Positions 16,971 through 28,614 of a stretch of DNA of 64,000 nt are shown here, piece by piece. The notes below the pieces were generated by a model that was given only the letters and a program-made list of their open reading frames with translations, made no database searches and was not told where the DNA came from. The stretch spans positions 4,030,001 through 4,094,000 of the forward strand of contig NZ_JAUSUT010000001.1 in the NCBI RefSeq assembly GCF_030814215.1, written 5' to 3'. The DNA comes from Amycolatopsis thermophila (lineage in GTDB: Bacteria; Actinomycetota; Actinomycetes; Mycobacteriales; Pseudonocardiaceae). The position numbers and the translations under genes were made by a program. The stretch's first letter is position 1. Each line of letters begins with the position of its first letter.

Positions 16971-18818
16971 GTGCGCATCCTGTCGGTGGATCTCGGTACG
17001 TCCAACACCGTGGCGGTACTGTCCGCGCACGGCCGGCCGCCGCGGGTGGTCGAGGTGGACGGCTCGGCCACCATGCCCTCGGCGGTGTTCGCCGAGGAGA
17101 ACGGCACCCTCGTCGTCGGCCGCGACGCCGAGCGCCGCGCCCGCCTCGACCCGACCCGGTTCGAACCCAACCCCAAGCGCCGCGTCGACGAGCAGACCCT
17201 GCTGCTCGGCCAGGACGTCGTGCCGGTCAACGAGGCGCTGGCCGCCGTGCTGCGCCGCGTGCTCGACGAGACCACCCGCCAGCTCGGCGGCGAGATGCCC
17301 GACGAGATCAGGCTCACCCACCCCGCGCAGTGGGGGCCGACGCGGCGCAACGTGCTGCTGTCGGCGGCCCGGCTGGCCGGGATGACCGGTCCGCTGCTGC
17401 TCGTGCCCGAGCCGGTCGCCGCGGCCGCGCACTTCGCGTCACTGGCCGGCCGCGCGCCCGCGCCCGGCCAGGCGCTCGCGGTCTACGACCTGGGCGCGGG
17501 CACCTTCGACGTGGCGGTCGTCGGCGCCACGGGCACCGGCTTCGCGGTGCTGGCCGAGGACGGCCTGCCCGACCTCGGTGGCCTCGACGTCGACCAGGCG
17601 CTGATGGTGCACGTCGGGCGCGAGGTCTCGCACTCCGACCCGCAGCGCTGGCAGCGGCTGCTGCGCCCGGAGTCCACGGCGGACCGGCGCACGCGCCGCG
17701 CCCTGCAGGAGGACGTGAAGGCCGCCAAGGAGGCCCTGTCCCGGCTGCCGCAGACCGAGGTGCCGATGCCCGAGCCGTTCAGCGACGTCCTGGTGACGCG
17801 CGGCGAGCTGGAGGCGCTGGTCCGTCCGGCGCTGCTGCGCAGCGTCGAGCTGCTCGGCCGCACGATCGCCGCGGCCGGGCTGTCGCCGGACCGGCTGGCC
17901 GGCATCTACCTGGTCGGCGGGTCGAGCCGGCTGCCGCTGGTCGGCTCGATGATCGCGGAGAAGCTCGGCGTCGTGCCCAGCAGCCTGGACCAGCCGGAGA
18001 CCGCGGTGGCGCTCGGCGCGCACCACGTGGCGCGCGACGGCATCAACATGCGCACGCAGAACGTCGAGGGCCAGGTCGCCGCGACCGGCGTGCCCGCCGG
18101 GTTCCCGCCGCCCCCGGTCGCCACGGTGCCGGGCACGCCGCCGGGTGGCTACCCGGGCGCGGCGCCCTACCCGCAGGCCGGGTTCCCGCCGCCGTCGAAC
18201 TTCCCGACGCTGCCCCCGGCCCGGCCCGCGGCGCCGAAGAACCGGAAGAAGCTGATCACCGGTATCGCCGCGGCCGTCGTCGTGCTGCTGGCCGCCGGCG
18301 CCACCTACCTCCTCTGGCCGTCCAGTTCGTCCGCCACCACCTTCAGCGCCGCCGACTGCCAGCAGCCGGGCGCGGCCGACCCGCAGGGCTTCACCGGCTG
18401 CCTGCGCCAGCTGGCCGGGACGATCGCCGACGGCCAGTGCGCGCCGGGCGCGGGCAGCGGGGACATCGCGCCCCCGGAGAACGCCGACATCGGCGTGCTG
18501 GCCACCTGCTCGGCGCCCGCGCTGGCCGGCGCGCAGATCACCTACCTGCACGGGGTGTCGGCCGAGGAGGTCAAGGACTACACCGACCGGCTGCTCGGCG
18601 CGGTCGGCGGCAACCAGGTGCAGGCCGCGTGGAAGGGCAACGGCCTGGACGGCAGCTACTCGTCGGCGTCCGGGCGGACCTCCGCGGTGCTGGTGTTCAA
18701 GGTCGCCGACCGGCCGCTGGCCGGGGTGATCTACCAGAAGGTGGGCACCGGGCAGACCCCGCTGACGGCGGCGCAGCTGGCCACCTACTTCGAGCAGAAC
18801 GTCCAGCCCGGGGAATGA
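16971..18818 (+). CDS. membrane-anchored Hsp70/DnaK-like protein
   Basis: This 615-aa protein has an N-terminal actin-like ATPase domain: phosphate 1 loop SVDLGTSNTVAV (about 4-15), phosphate 2 YDLGAGTFDVAV, and the adenosine motif LVGGSSRLP. The DnaK substrate-binding domain is absent. Instead there is a Pro/Gly-rich linker (about 375-420), one transmembrane helix (about 427-450) and an outside domain with at least four cysteines. It may couple a cytoplasmic ATPase switch to an extracellular sensor, but the function is unknown. GTG at 16971 was preferred to the in-frame GTG at 16956 because GAGGGGAAG precedes it. Confidence 0.85.
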   Translation: MRILSVDLGTSNTVAVLSAHGRPPRVVEVDGSATMPSAVFAEENGTLVVGRDAERRARLDPTRFEPNPKRRVDEQTLLLGQDVVPVNEALAAVLRRVLDETTRQLGGEMPDEIRLTHPAQWGPTRRNVLLSAARLAGMTGPLLLVPEPVAAAAHFASLAGRAPAPGQALAVYDLGAGTFDVAVVGATGTGFAVLAEDGLPDLGGLDVDQALMVHVGREVSHSDPQRWQRLLRPESTADRRTRRALQEDVKAAKEALSRLPQTEVPMPEPFSDVLVTRGELEALVRPALLRSVELLGRTIAAAGLSPDRLAGIYLVGGSSRLPLVGSMIAEKLGVVPSSLDQPETAVALGAHHVARDGINMRTQNVEGQVAATGVPAGFPPPPVATVPGTPPGGYPGAAPYPQAGFPPPSNFPTLPPARPAAPKNRKKLITGIAAAVVVLLAAGATYLLWPSSSSATTFSAADCQQPGAADPQGFTGCLRQLAGTIADGQCAPGAGSGDIAPPENADIGVLATCSAPALAGAQITYLHGVSAEEVKDYTDRLLGAVGGNQVQAAWKGNGLDGSYSSASGRTSAVLVFKVADRPLAGVIYQKVGTGQTPLTAAQLATYFEQNVQPGE

Positions 18819-18926
18819 CTAGCGCCGGTTGCGCATGTGCCAGAGGGCGCGCAGCGCGACCACGATCACCGCGACCAGCACCGCGATCGAGGCCGCGGTC
18901 ATCAGGGCCGGTCCCCAGGAGGGCAT
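18819..18926 (-). CDS. small single-pass membrane protein (35 aa)
   Basis: A 35-codon frame encodes MPSWGPAL, a 20-residue hydrophobic helix, and a basic tail ending HMRNRR. The pattern of short N-terminus, helix and positive tail fits a small bitopic membrane protein. No strong ribosome binding site is visible. It lies between the Hsp70-like gene, whose stop is directly adjacent, and the DUF3046 gene, on the opposite strand. The function is unknown and it may be a spurious ORF. Confidence 0.45.
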   Translation of the reverse strand: MPSWGPALMTAASIAVLVAVIVVALRALWHMRNRR

Positions 18927-18977
18927 GCCGCCACGGTACCCGCGTCCCGGTCCGCGCCGGTCGCTACGCTGGGTCCG

Positions 18978-19172
18978 ATGCGCATCACCGTGTTCCGCAA
19001 GCTGATGGCCGACGAGTTCGGGCCCGGCCGGTCCGAGATGCTGGCGAAGGACCACGTCTTCAGCGGCCTGGGCGGGCGCACCGTCGAGGAGGCGCTGGCC
19101 CAGGGTGTCCCGGCGAAGGAGATCTGGCGGGAGGTCTGCGCCGAGTTCGACGTGCCGCCGGAGCGCCGGTGA
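18978..19172 (+). CDS. DUF3046 family protein
   Basis: This 64-aa protein begins [15 protein letters not shown] and contains [16 protein letters not shown] and [18 protein letters not shown], the whole-length signature of DUF3046. The family is restricted to Actinobacteria and is typically found directly upstream of recA, as here. Its role is unknown. Confidence 0.9.
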   Translation: MRITVFRKLMADEFGPGRSEMLAKDHVFSGLGGRTVEEALAQGVPAKEIWREVCAEFDVPPERR

Positions 19173-19216
19173 GCCCCGTGCGGAAAGTTCGCACCTGCAG
19201 GTGTGTCGCTCTTGCC

Positions 19217-19232
19217 TCGAACACGTGTTCGG
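19217..19232. promoter_or_regulatory. LexA (SOS) box of recA
   Basis: TCGAACACGTGTTCGG differs from the consensus palindrome TCGAAC-N4-GTTCGA only at the last base. It lies 146 bases before the recA start, as in mycobacterial recA. Confidence 0.88.
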
Positions 19233-19289
19233 CTATTCTGTTGTCCACATCGGGGTCAACGATCCACAGCTTCGTCTCGGCGCCCGGAA

Positions 19290-19312
19290 TTGTCGGACCC
19301 CGCCCGTAGTGT
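19290..19312 (+). promoter_or_regulatory. candidate RecA-independent (PafBC-type) damage promoter of recA
   Basis: TTGTCGGAC, exactly eight bases, then TAGTGT fits the mycobacterial RecA-NDp pattern TTGTCRGTG-N8-TAnnnT, apart from the last two positions of the first element. It lies 66 bases upstream of the ATG, so recA seems to have two damage-responsive promoters. Confidence 0.65.
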
Positions 19313-19377
19313 CGGGCCCACAGCGAACAAACCCGAATACCAGCCCCACAGGCTCCGAAACGACGAGGTGGATTTCC

Positions 19378-20418
<1,041 letters not shown>

Positions 20419-20421
20419 TCG

Positions 20422-20958
20422 ATGCCCAGGTTCGATCCGGCGGAGCTGTCCCGGGACGAGGCGTGGAAGAAGGCCAAGGAGGTCTGCTTCGACCTCCTGG
20501 CCATCCGTGCCCGCACCAAGGACGAGCTGCGGCAGGCGTTACGGCGCAAGGGTTTCGACGACGAGATCCGCGAGCAGCTGCTCGGCAAGCTGGACGACGC
20601 GGGCCTGATCGACGACGCGGCGTTCGCCGAGCAGTGGGTGCGGTCCCGCCACGCGTACCAGGGGCTGGCGCGCACCGCGCTCGTCGCCGAGCTGAAACGC
20701 AAGGGTGTCGACGCGGAGGTGGCCGCGCAGGCGGCGGGGGAGATCGACCGCGAGTCCGAGGAGCAGCGGGCGCGTGAGCTGGTGCGCAAGCGGCTGCGCT
20801 CGATGACGTCGCTGGACGAGCAGACCGCGACCCGCCGGCTGCTCGGCACGCTCGCCCGCAAGGGCTACCCGCAGGGCCTAGCGTACACCGTGGTGCGCGA
20901 CGAGCTGCGCGCAGCCGGTGCGGACGAGACCCCCTTGGACGACGCCACCCTGGACTGA
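20422..20958 (+). CDS. recX: regulatory protein RecX
   Basis: This 178-aa all-helical protein contains the RecX blocks CFDLLAIRARTKDELRQALRR, GLIDDAAFAEQWV and RKGYPQGLAYTVVRDEL. RecX binds RecA filaments and limits their activity. It starts three bases after the recA stop and is almost surely co-transcribed with it. Confidence 0.95.
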   Translation: MPRFDPAELSRDEAWKKAKEVCFDLLAIRARTKDELRQALRRKGFDDEIREQLLGKLDDAGLIDDAAFAEQWVRSRHAYQGLARTALVAELKRKGVDAEVAAQAAGEIDRESEEQRARELVRKRLRSMTSLDEQTATRRLLGTLARKGYPQGLAYTVVRDELRAAGADETPLDDATLD

Positions 20959-21430
20959 CCAGCGGCGTGCGCTGGTGCTCGCGGTCGCTTCGGTGCGCGG
21001 GTGTTCGTGGGGGCGCGGTCGGTGGTCGTGTGGTGGGTTCGGCGCGGTCGTCTCGTGGCGGTGCCTGCGGGCGTCGGGGTGGCGAGTTCCGGGCTCTCGC
21101 CTCCCCCTCTCGGTGAGGTTTGGCGAACACCGCAGTGCGCGGGCGGGGGCCACGGTTGTGGCCCTGCGGGTCCCACCTGTGCTGGCGAATCATCATTCGG
21201 GCGAGTGGGTTCCGCATTCGTGCAGGGCGCAGCCGGAGGGGGGTCGCACGCTTGGGAATGGCGGGCCGGTGCTCGGGTGGCGTCGGCGTTGCGAGTCCCG
21301 CCTTTCGGCGAGGGTCCACGGTCGCCGCCCGTGGGATCTGCTCGCGCTCGTGAAGCCCACCGTGCGGAGGTTGCGGGCCGGCGCTGCGAGTCCCGCCTTT
21401 CGGCGCGTGGTGGGACTCGCGTGGGCAGGC
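20959..21430. other. 472-base gene-free region between recX and the aminotransferase
   Basis: Open frames here show no domains. A 21-base sequence beginning TGCGAGTCCCGCC occurs twice (21290-21310 and 21385-21405), and the second copy is half of a terminator-like hairpin. Nothing else is recognisable. Confidence 0.65.
21386..21420. terminator. bidirectional terminator-like hairpin
   Basis: Arms GCGAGTCCC (21386-21394) and GGGACTCGC (21412-21420) are perfect, with a small inner stem CGCC-TTTC-GGCG. It sits 11 bases from the stop of the minus-strand aminotransferase and downstream of recX, so it could serve both. Confidence 0.55.
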
Positions 21431-22504
21431 TCAGCTGGTGAGGGCGTTGCTCATCAGCGCGAGCGCCTCGCGCAGGCGCTCGATTGGTTCGTGGCCGAAG
21501 CCGAGCCGGAAGAGGGCCGGGTCGTCGCCGAACCAGGCGCCGGGGGCGACCGCCACCCCACGAGCGGACAGCCGCTCGTAGAACTCCCCGGCGCCGGAAT
21601 CCAGTCGCACGCAGCAGAAGGCTCCCGCGTCGGGCCGGATCCAGCTCACCCGGTCCGCGTGCCGCTCCACCCACCGCGACACCACGGCCAGCCCCGCGGC
21701 GACCCGCGCCCCTTTCGCGGCCAGCACGTCGTCCACGCGGCGCAGCAGCTCCAGCGCCAGGAACTCGTCCAGCGTCCCGCACGACACCGCGGTCGTGAAC
21801 TTGGCCCGCCGCAGCTGCTCGTACCACTCGGGGTCCCGCACGGTCAGCCACCCGATCCGCACCCCGGGAACACCGTGGGCCTTCGAGAACGACCCGCACG
21901 TCAGCACCCGCGGGGACACCGTGGCGAACGACTCCACCGGCGAATACGCCGCCTCCCGGTAGTTCTCGTCGACCAGCAGCACCGCCTCCGGGCACACCTC
22001 GGCCATGGCCGACAACGCCGACGAGACCTCGTCCCGTGTGAAGGCCACCCCGCTCGGGTTCTGGGGCGTCGCGAGCATCACCAGCCGCGTCCGCGGCGAC
22101 AACGCCTCCCGCAGCGCCGGCACGTCGAGCCGGTACCCGTCGTCGAACCGCAGCCGCACCGTCCGCACCGGCTCCCCGAGACCCCGCACCGCCCCGAGCA
22201 TCGGCGGATAACCGGGCTGCACCACGACGGTCTCACCCGCCGCCACCAACGCGACCAGGAACAGGGCCGTGCCGGCGCCCGTCGTGACCAGCACCTCATC
22301 CGCGGACACCCCGAGTCGTGCGGCCAGCAGCGTCCGCAGCTCGGGATCACCGGCCGAGGTGCCGTACCCGAGTTGGAACTTCGCGAGGCCGCCCGCGTCC
22401 ACCAGATCGGCGACCGTCAGATCACCGCAGGTGCTCTCGGCGAGGTCGTACCGGGGAGCCCGGTCCAGCAGGCCCGTCATCGCGCTGGGCGGAAAACGTC
22501 GCAT
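21431..22504 (-). CDS. aminotransferase class I/II, PLP-dependent
   Basis: This 357-aa fold-type I enzyme has ATPQNPSGVAFT (substrate and PLP contacts), LLVDENYREAAY (Asp that binds the pyridine nitrogen) and CGSFSKAHGVPGVRIGW with the PLP lysine in SFSK. The substrate cannot be assigned. The ATG used makes it overlap the upstream MocR gene by 83 bases; an internal ATG at 22480 would reduce this to 59. Its position behind a MocR regulator suggests that regulator controls it. Confidence 0.85.
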   Translation of the reverse strand: MRRFPPSAMTGLLDRAPRYDLAESTCGDLTVADLVDAGGLAKFQLGYGTSAGDPELRTLLAARLGVSADEVLVTTGAGTALFLVALVAAGETVVVQPGYPPMLGAVRGLGEPVRTVRLRFDDGYRLDVPALREALSPRTRLVMLATPQNPSGVAFTRDEVSSALSAMAEVCPEAVLLVDENYREAAYSPVESFATVSPRVLTCGSFSKAHGVPGVRIGWLTVRDPEWYEQLRRAKFTTAVSCGTLDEFLALELLRRVDDVLAAKGARVAAGLAVVSRWVERHADRVSWIRPDAGAFCCVRLDSGAGEFYERLSARGVAVAPGAWFGDDPALFRLGFGHEPIERLREALALMSNALTS

Positions 22505-23942
22505 GCCCGTCAGCCTCGCGCACGCCACCGTCCCGCTCCAGAGCCAATGCGGCGCCATTGGCCCCCGGGAAGTCGGCCCAGGCCTTCCGCAACCGCCGCA
22601 CCGCCTCGGAAAGCGCATCTCGCGTCGGTGTGAACGGCAACCTGATGTGTTCACCGCTGGACTCGTGAGCCGCCAGCGAGGTGCCTTCCAGCAACGCCAC
22701 GCCATAGCGCAAGGCGAACTGCGCGAACCGCCGCGAGTCCACCCCCGGCAGGCGGACCCACAACGTCTGCCCGCCCTCCGGCACCCGGAACTCCCACGAC
22801 GGCAACGAAGCCCGCAGGTCCCGCACCACCTGGTCCCGGCTCGCCCGCAGCTCACGGCACCGCTGCGCGCGCAGCGAGTCGAGCCGCTCGAACAACCCCA
22901 GCCCGATCGCCTGCGCGACGACGTCGGTCCCCAGGTCGGCGACCGCCTTGAGCCGGGACAGATCGGCCGCCGTCCGCTCGTCGGCCCGGATCCAGCCGAT
23001 CCGCACGCCGCCCCAGATCAGTTTGCTCAGCGACCCCACGCTGATCACCGGCCCGTACCGGGCCAGCGGCGCCGGGCGGGCACCGTCCAGGGCCAGGTCC
23101 GCCAGCACGTGGTCGTCGATCAGCGGCACCCCGTGCGCTTCGCACAGCGCCACCACGCGCCGGCACGACGCGGCGGGCAGCACCGCGCCGGTCGGGTTGT
23201 GGAACGCCGGCACCAGGTACACCATCCGCGCCCGCGGGACGACCTCCGCCAGACCCGCCACCGACGCCCCGTCCGGCGTCAACGGCACACCCAGAATCCG
23301 GGCCCCGCTGCCGCGGAAGGCGTCCAGCGCGCCGGGATAGGTCAGCTCCTCGGCGGCGACCACGTCGCCGGGGCGCAGGAAAAGCTGTGTCAGCAAGGAA
23401 ATCGCCTGCTGTGCGCCGGAGGTGACGACGACCTGGCCGGCCGTCGTCGGCACACCGTCGGCGGTGTAGCGGTCCGCGATCGCCTGCCGCAACTCCGGGA
23501 TGCCGGACGGGTAGTAGCCGATCCCGAAGTCCGCGACCCGTTCCGCCGCCCCCGCGACGACCTCCGGGAGGTACGCGGGCTGGGGCGGCGCCGCGCAGGT
23601 GAGGTCGATCAGGTCGGGCACCGGGTCGAGCAGGTGGAGGAACATCGGGTTGAACTCGCCGACCACCCCGCGTCCCGGTCGCGGCGGCCGCCGCACGAAC
23701 GTGCCACTGCCGCGTCGCCGCTCCACCAGGCCGTGGTCGCGCAGCACGTCGTACGCCGCGACCGCCGTGTTGCGGCTGATCGCGAGTTCCGCCGCCAGCG
23801 CCCGTTCGGTCGGCAGCTGCCCATCCGCCGGGATCTCGCCGCGTTCGATCAGCCTTTCCAGCCGCCCGGCGAGTTTGAGGTAGAGCGCGTCGGTGCCGCT
23901 GGACCACCGCCCGAGCAGCTCCGCGAGCCGTCCAGCGTGCAT
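22422..23942 (-). CDS. MocR-type GntR/aminotransferase transcriptional regulator
   Basis: This 506-aa protein has an N-terminal GntR winged helix (about 12-80; GQLPTERALAAELAISRNTAVAAYDVLRDHGLVERR) followed by a class I aminotransferase-like domain. The PLP site reads SVGSLSKLIWGGVRIGW. MocR proteins sense PLP or an amino compound and activate neighbouring genes. The frame extends about 45 residues beyond the usual end, into the next gene. It lies 12 bases after the lipase maturation factor-like gene. Confidence 0.9.
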   Translation of the reverse strand: MHAGRLAELLGRWSSGTDALYLKLAGRLERLIERGEIPADGQLPTERALAAELAISRNTAVAAYDVLRDHGLVERRRGSGTFVRRPPRPGRGVVGEFNPMFLHLLDPVPDLIDLTCAAPPQPAYLPEVVAGAAERVADFGIGYYPSGIPELRQAIADRYTADGVPTTAGQVVVTSGAQQAISLLTQLFLRPGDVVAAEELTYPGALDAFRGSGARILGVPLTPDGASVAGLAEVVPRARMVYLVPAFHNPTGAVLPAASCRRVVALCEAHGVPLIDDHVLADLALDGARPAPLARYGPVISVGSLSKLIWGGVRIGWIRADERTAADLSRLKAVADLGTDVVAQAIGLGLFERLDSLRAQRCRELRASRDQVVRDLRASLPSWEFRVPEGGQTLWVRLPGVDSRRFAQFALRYGVALLEGTSLAAHESSGEHIRLPFTPTRDALSEAVRRLRKAWADFPGANGAALALERDGGVREADGHATFSAQRDDGPAGPGSPVRPRREHLR

Positions 23943-23954
23943 GCGACGTCCTCC

Positions 23955-25397
23955 TCAGTCGACGGCGATGACGGTGCCGTCCGCGCCCAGCCGGGCGGTG
24001 CGCAGCGCCGGGCCGCGGGCTTCGCGCACCCACCACGCTCCAGTCTCCCGGCGTTCGCGCGGCGTCGTGAAGCGGTACCGGTAGAGCTGGGCCCGCAGGT
24101 ACGTCGGCCGGGCGCCGTCGAAGGGGTCGTGCCGCAGCAGTTTCAGCGTGGCCGGGTCGGCGGCCAGCAGCTTCTCCGCCAGCGCCGGCAGCCACGACTG
24201 CGCGTACCGCGTGGACAGCGCGGCGAACCACATCAGCCAGTCCAGCCGCAGGTGGTAGGGCGCGAACTGGGGCGGTCGCCGCCGCGGGTCGCCCGGTTTG
24301 CCCTTGAACTCGTACTCGCGCCACACCGTGTCGCCGGTCAGGACCGGATCGTCGGTCGCCTCGATGACGATCTCGTGCCGGACCTTGGTGACGCTGCCGA
24401 ACGCGCCGTAGGTGTTGACCAGGTGCAGCCGGTCGAAGCTGGTGTTCATCACCTGGCGGCGCGACACCAGGTTCCGCGCCGGCCGGTAGCTGAGCACCAC
24501 GACCAGGACGGTCAGGCCGATCACCAGTGCCTGGTGCCACACCGGTGGTTGCGCGAGTTCCGGCACCGGGAGTCCCACCACGGAACTGTCCACAACGGAC
24601 ACGGCGAGCGTGATGGTGAGGAAGTTCAGCCACGAGAAGTTGCCGCTGGCGACCAGCCACAGCTGCGTCAGGATCATCAGCAGGGCGGCCGCGCCGGCGA
24701 CGGGCTGCGGCGCGAACAACGCGAACGGCGCCACGAGCTGCGTGAAGTGGCTCGCCGCCGCCTCGACCCGGTGGAGCGGCTTGGGCAGGTGGTGGAAGTA
24801 CCAGCTCAGCGGACCGGGCATCGGCTGGGTTTCGTGGTGGTAGTACAGGCAGGTCAGGTCGCGCCAGCACTCGTCGCCGCGCAGTTTGATCAGCCCGGCG
24901 CCGAACTCGAGGCGGAACAGGACCCAGCGCAGCAGCCACAGCACGAGCACCGGTGGCGCCGTGTCGGCCGGGCCGAGGAAGATCGCCAGGAAGCCGACCT
25001 CGAGCAGGAGTGATTCCCAGCCGAAGGAGTACCAGATCTGGCCGACGTTGACGATCGACTGGTACAGCAGCCACGGCACCAGCCACGCGAGCATCGTCGC
25101 CCACACCGGCGTGCGGTCGAACAGGCCGAGCACGAGCGCGGCCGCCACGACGACGCCGGCCCAGGCGACGGTCGCGAACAGACGGTCCGAGTAGCGCCAG
25201 TGGAACAGGCTCGGCGCGCGGCGGAACGGAACCCGGCGGACGAACCGCGGCACCGGCAACATCCCGTGCTCGCCGAGGAGCGCGCGGAACTGCAGCGCGG
25301 TGGCGAGGAAGGCCACGAGGTACAGCGCGGCGAGCAGACGCTGGAACAGCAGCCGGGAGGCCCAATAGCCCGGATCGGTGAACCAGTCCCATCCCAC
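23955..25397 (-). CDS. lipase maturation factor family membrane protein
   Basis: This 480-aa protein with about nine membrane helices belongs to the DUF1222/LMF1 family. Typical blocks are [16 protein letters not shown] at the start, [44 protein letters not shown], and the C-terminal [10 protein letters not shown] and [10 protein letters not shown]. Animal LMF1 helps lipases fold in the ER; bacterial roles are unknown. The GTG start was chosen because AGGGAG stands seven bases before it and the protein begins in the conserved GWDWF block. Confidence 0.88.
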   Translation of the reverse strand: MGWDWFTDPGYWASRLLFQRLLAALYLVAFLATALQFRALLGEHGMLPVPRFVRRVPFRRAPSLFHWRYSDRLFATVAWAGVVVAAALVLGLFDRTPVWATMLAWLVPWLLYQSIVNVGQIWYSFGWESLLLEVGFLAIFLGPADTAPPVLVLWLLRWVLFRLEFGAGLIKLRGDECWRDLTCLYYHHETQPMPGPLSWYFHHLPKPLHRVEAAASHFTQLVAPFALFAPQPVAGAAALLMILTQLWLVASGNFSWLNFLTITLAVSVVDSSVVGLPVPELAQPPVWHQALVIGLTVLVVVLSYRPARNLVSRRQVMNTSFDRLHLVNTYGAFGSVTKVRHEIVIEATDDPVLTGDTVWREYEFKGKPGDPRRRPPQFAPYHLRLDWLMWFAALSTRYAQSWLPALAEKLLAADPATLKLLRHDPFDGARPTYLRAQLYRYRFTTPRERRETGAWWVREARGPALRTARLGADGTVIAVD

Positions 25398-25570
25398 GAC
25401 GTTCTCCCTGGAGGCGAGCTCGCCGTCAGGGTAGTGGGCCGGTGGGGCCGGTGCAGCGTGCGCGGGCAGGTCCGCGGGCCGGGGCTGGGCGCACTGCGCG
25501 CGGGGCCGGCCCCCGGCGCCGCCCGATGGTCCCGGCGCGGCGGGGCGACGCCACGACCGGGACCACCACC

Positions 25571-26194
25571 TCAGCGCAGTGCCGCGGCCTCCCGCGCCAG
25601 CTGCTCGATCCGGTCGAAGTCGCCGGCGGCGACGGCGTCCGGTGGCGTCAGCCACGAGCCCCCGACACAGCCCACAGTGGACAGAGCCAGGTACGCGGGC
25701 GCGTTCGAGATCGACACGCCACCCGTCGGGCAGAACCGCAGCTGCGGCAACGGCCCGCCCAGCGCCTTGAGGTAGGCCACCCCGCCGCTGGCCTCGGCCG
25801 GGAAGAACTTCAGCGCGGTGACGCCGTGCTCCGCCACCCGCATCGCCTCCGACACCGTGCTGACGCCCGGCAGGAACGGCAGCCCGGTCGCCGACACCGC
25901 CTCCAGCAGCGCGTCCGTGCAACCCGGCGTCACCAGGAACGCCGAACCCGCGTCCGCCGCCTGCTTCGCCTGTTCCGGACTCACCACCGTGCCCGCCCCG
26001 ACCACGATGTCCGGCACCTCGGCCGCCACCCGCTCGATCGCGGCCAGCCCGGCGGGCGTGCGCAGCGTCAGCTCGATCGCGCGGATCCCGCCCGCGACCA
26101 GCGCCCTGGCCAGCGGCACCGCGTCGGCGGCGGAGTCCACCACGACCACCGGCAGCACCGGCGACAGCTCGAGCACGTCATGCCCAGTCTTCAC
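25571..26194 (-). CDS. eda: KDPG aldolase (2-dehydro-3-deoxyphosphogluconate aldolase)
   Basis: This 207-aa TIM-barrel class I aldolase cleaves 2-keto-3-deoxy-6-phosphogluconate to pyruvate and glyceraldehyde 3-phosphate. IELTLRT (catalytic Glu), GAGTV, FLVTPGC and TALKFFPAE (Schiff-base Lys) are all present. The GTG start is preceded by AGGAGAG; an in-frame GTG nine codons upstream is less well placed. It follows edd by 23 bases, so the two Entner-Doudoroff steps are encoded together. Confidence 0.94.
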   Translation of the reverse strand: MKTGHDVLELSPVLPVVVVDSAADAVPLARALVAGGIRAIELTLRTPAGLAAIERVAAEVPDIVVGAGTVVSPEQAKQAADAGSAFLVTPGCTDALLEAVSATGLPFLPGVSTVSEAMRVAEHGVTALKFFPAEASGGVAYLKALGGPLPQLRFCPTGGVSISNAPAYLALSTVGCVGGSWLTPPDAVAAGDFDRIEQLAREAAALR

Positions 26195-26217
26195 GTCTCT
26201 CCTCACACTCGCGCGAA

Positions 26218-28086
<1,869 letters not shown>

Positions 28087-28212
28087 GGGAGAACCACCTG
28101 GAACTCGTCGGCTGGGTCCGGCTGACGACTTCGCTGGCGTCGCACGGTCGTGACAGTGGACACAGTAGCGGCCGGAACGCTCGGGACAAAATCGATTAAG
28201 AAGATCGTTTCA

Positions 28213-28228
28213 GGTGACCCCGATCACA
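28213..28228. promoter_or_regulatory. CRP/GlxR-like site 1
   Basis: GGTGA-N6-TCACA matches nine of ten fixed positions of the actinobacterial CRP/GlxR consensus TGTGA-N6-TCACA. It lies between the divergent edd and succinate dehydrogenase operons. Confidence 0.6.
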
Positions 28229-28242
28229 ACATCCACCTGGAG

Positions 28243-28258
28243 TGTGCTACTTGTCACA
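28243..28258. promoter_or_regulatory. CRP/GlxR-like site 2
   Basis: TGTGC-N6-TCACA also matches nine of ten positions. Its centre is exactly 30 bases from that of site 1, about three helical turns, so both would face the same side of the DNA. It ends 65 bases before the start at 28324. Confidence 0.62.
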
Positions 28259-28323
28259 TTGCATGCGGAACGGCAGAGTCGGTAGCAACCCCGGCTCGCC
28301 GCCGAACTGACCCGGAGGTAGCA

Positions 28324-28614
28324 ATGACCACCACCGAACTCGCCGAACTCCGCCGCACGATCGGCCAGCTCAAGCAGTGCGTCGGTGCCCTGCGATCGCG
28401 CTACGGTGACGCCTCCGCGGTCCGCCGCCTGGCCAACGACATCGAGCGGCTGGACATCGACGCGGGTGATCTGGAACAGCCCGCGGTGCCCGCGCAGCCG
28501 AAGCCGCTGGACCCGTCGGCGGTCGTGAAGATCCCCGACGGCCCGTACGACCCGGCCCTGTGGCAGGGGGCCGACGACGAAGGGGTCGGCGGATACCACC
28601 GTGACCAGCGGTGA
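28324..28614 (+). CDS. Rv0250c-like conserved protein, first gene of the sdh operon
   Basis: This 96-aa soluble protein has a helical first half (ELAELRRTIGQLKQCVGALRSRYGD) and an acidic, Pro-rich tail with IPDGPYDPALWQGADDEGVGG. Size and position match the small hypothetical Rv0250c, which precedes the Sdh1 genes in M. tuberculosis. The start has GGAGG seven bases upstream. It overlaps the membrane subunit gene by four bases. Its function is unknown; a role in Sdh1 assembly or regulation is only an inference. Confidence 0.8.
   Translation: MTTTELAELRRTIGQLKQCVGALRSRYGDASAVRRLANDIERLDIDAGDLEQPAVPAQPKPLDPSAVVKIPDGPYDPALWQGADDEGVGGYHRDQR

Noticed and set aside
28170-28210. Operator for edd around CGAT-N7-ATCG
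   Set aside because: The arms are only four bases and are not extended; too weak compared with the CRP-like sites nearby.
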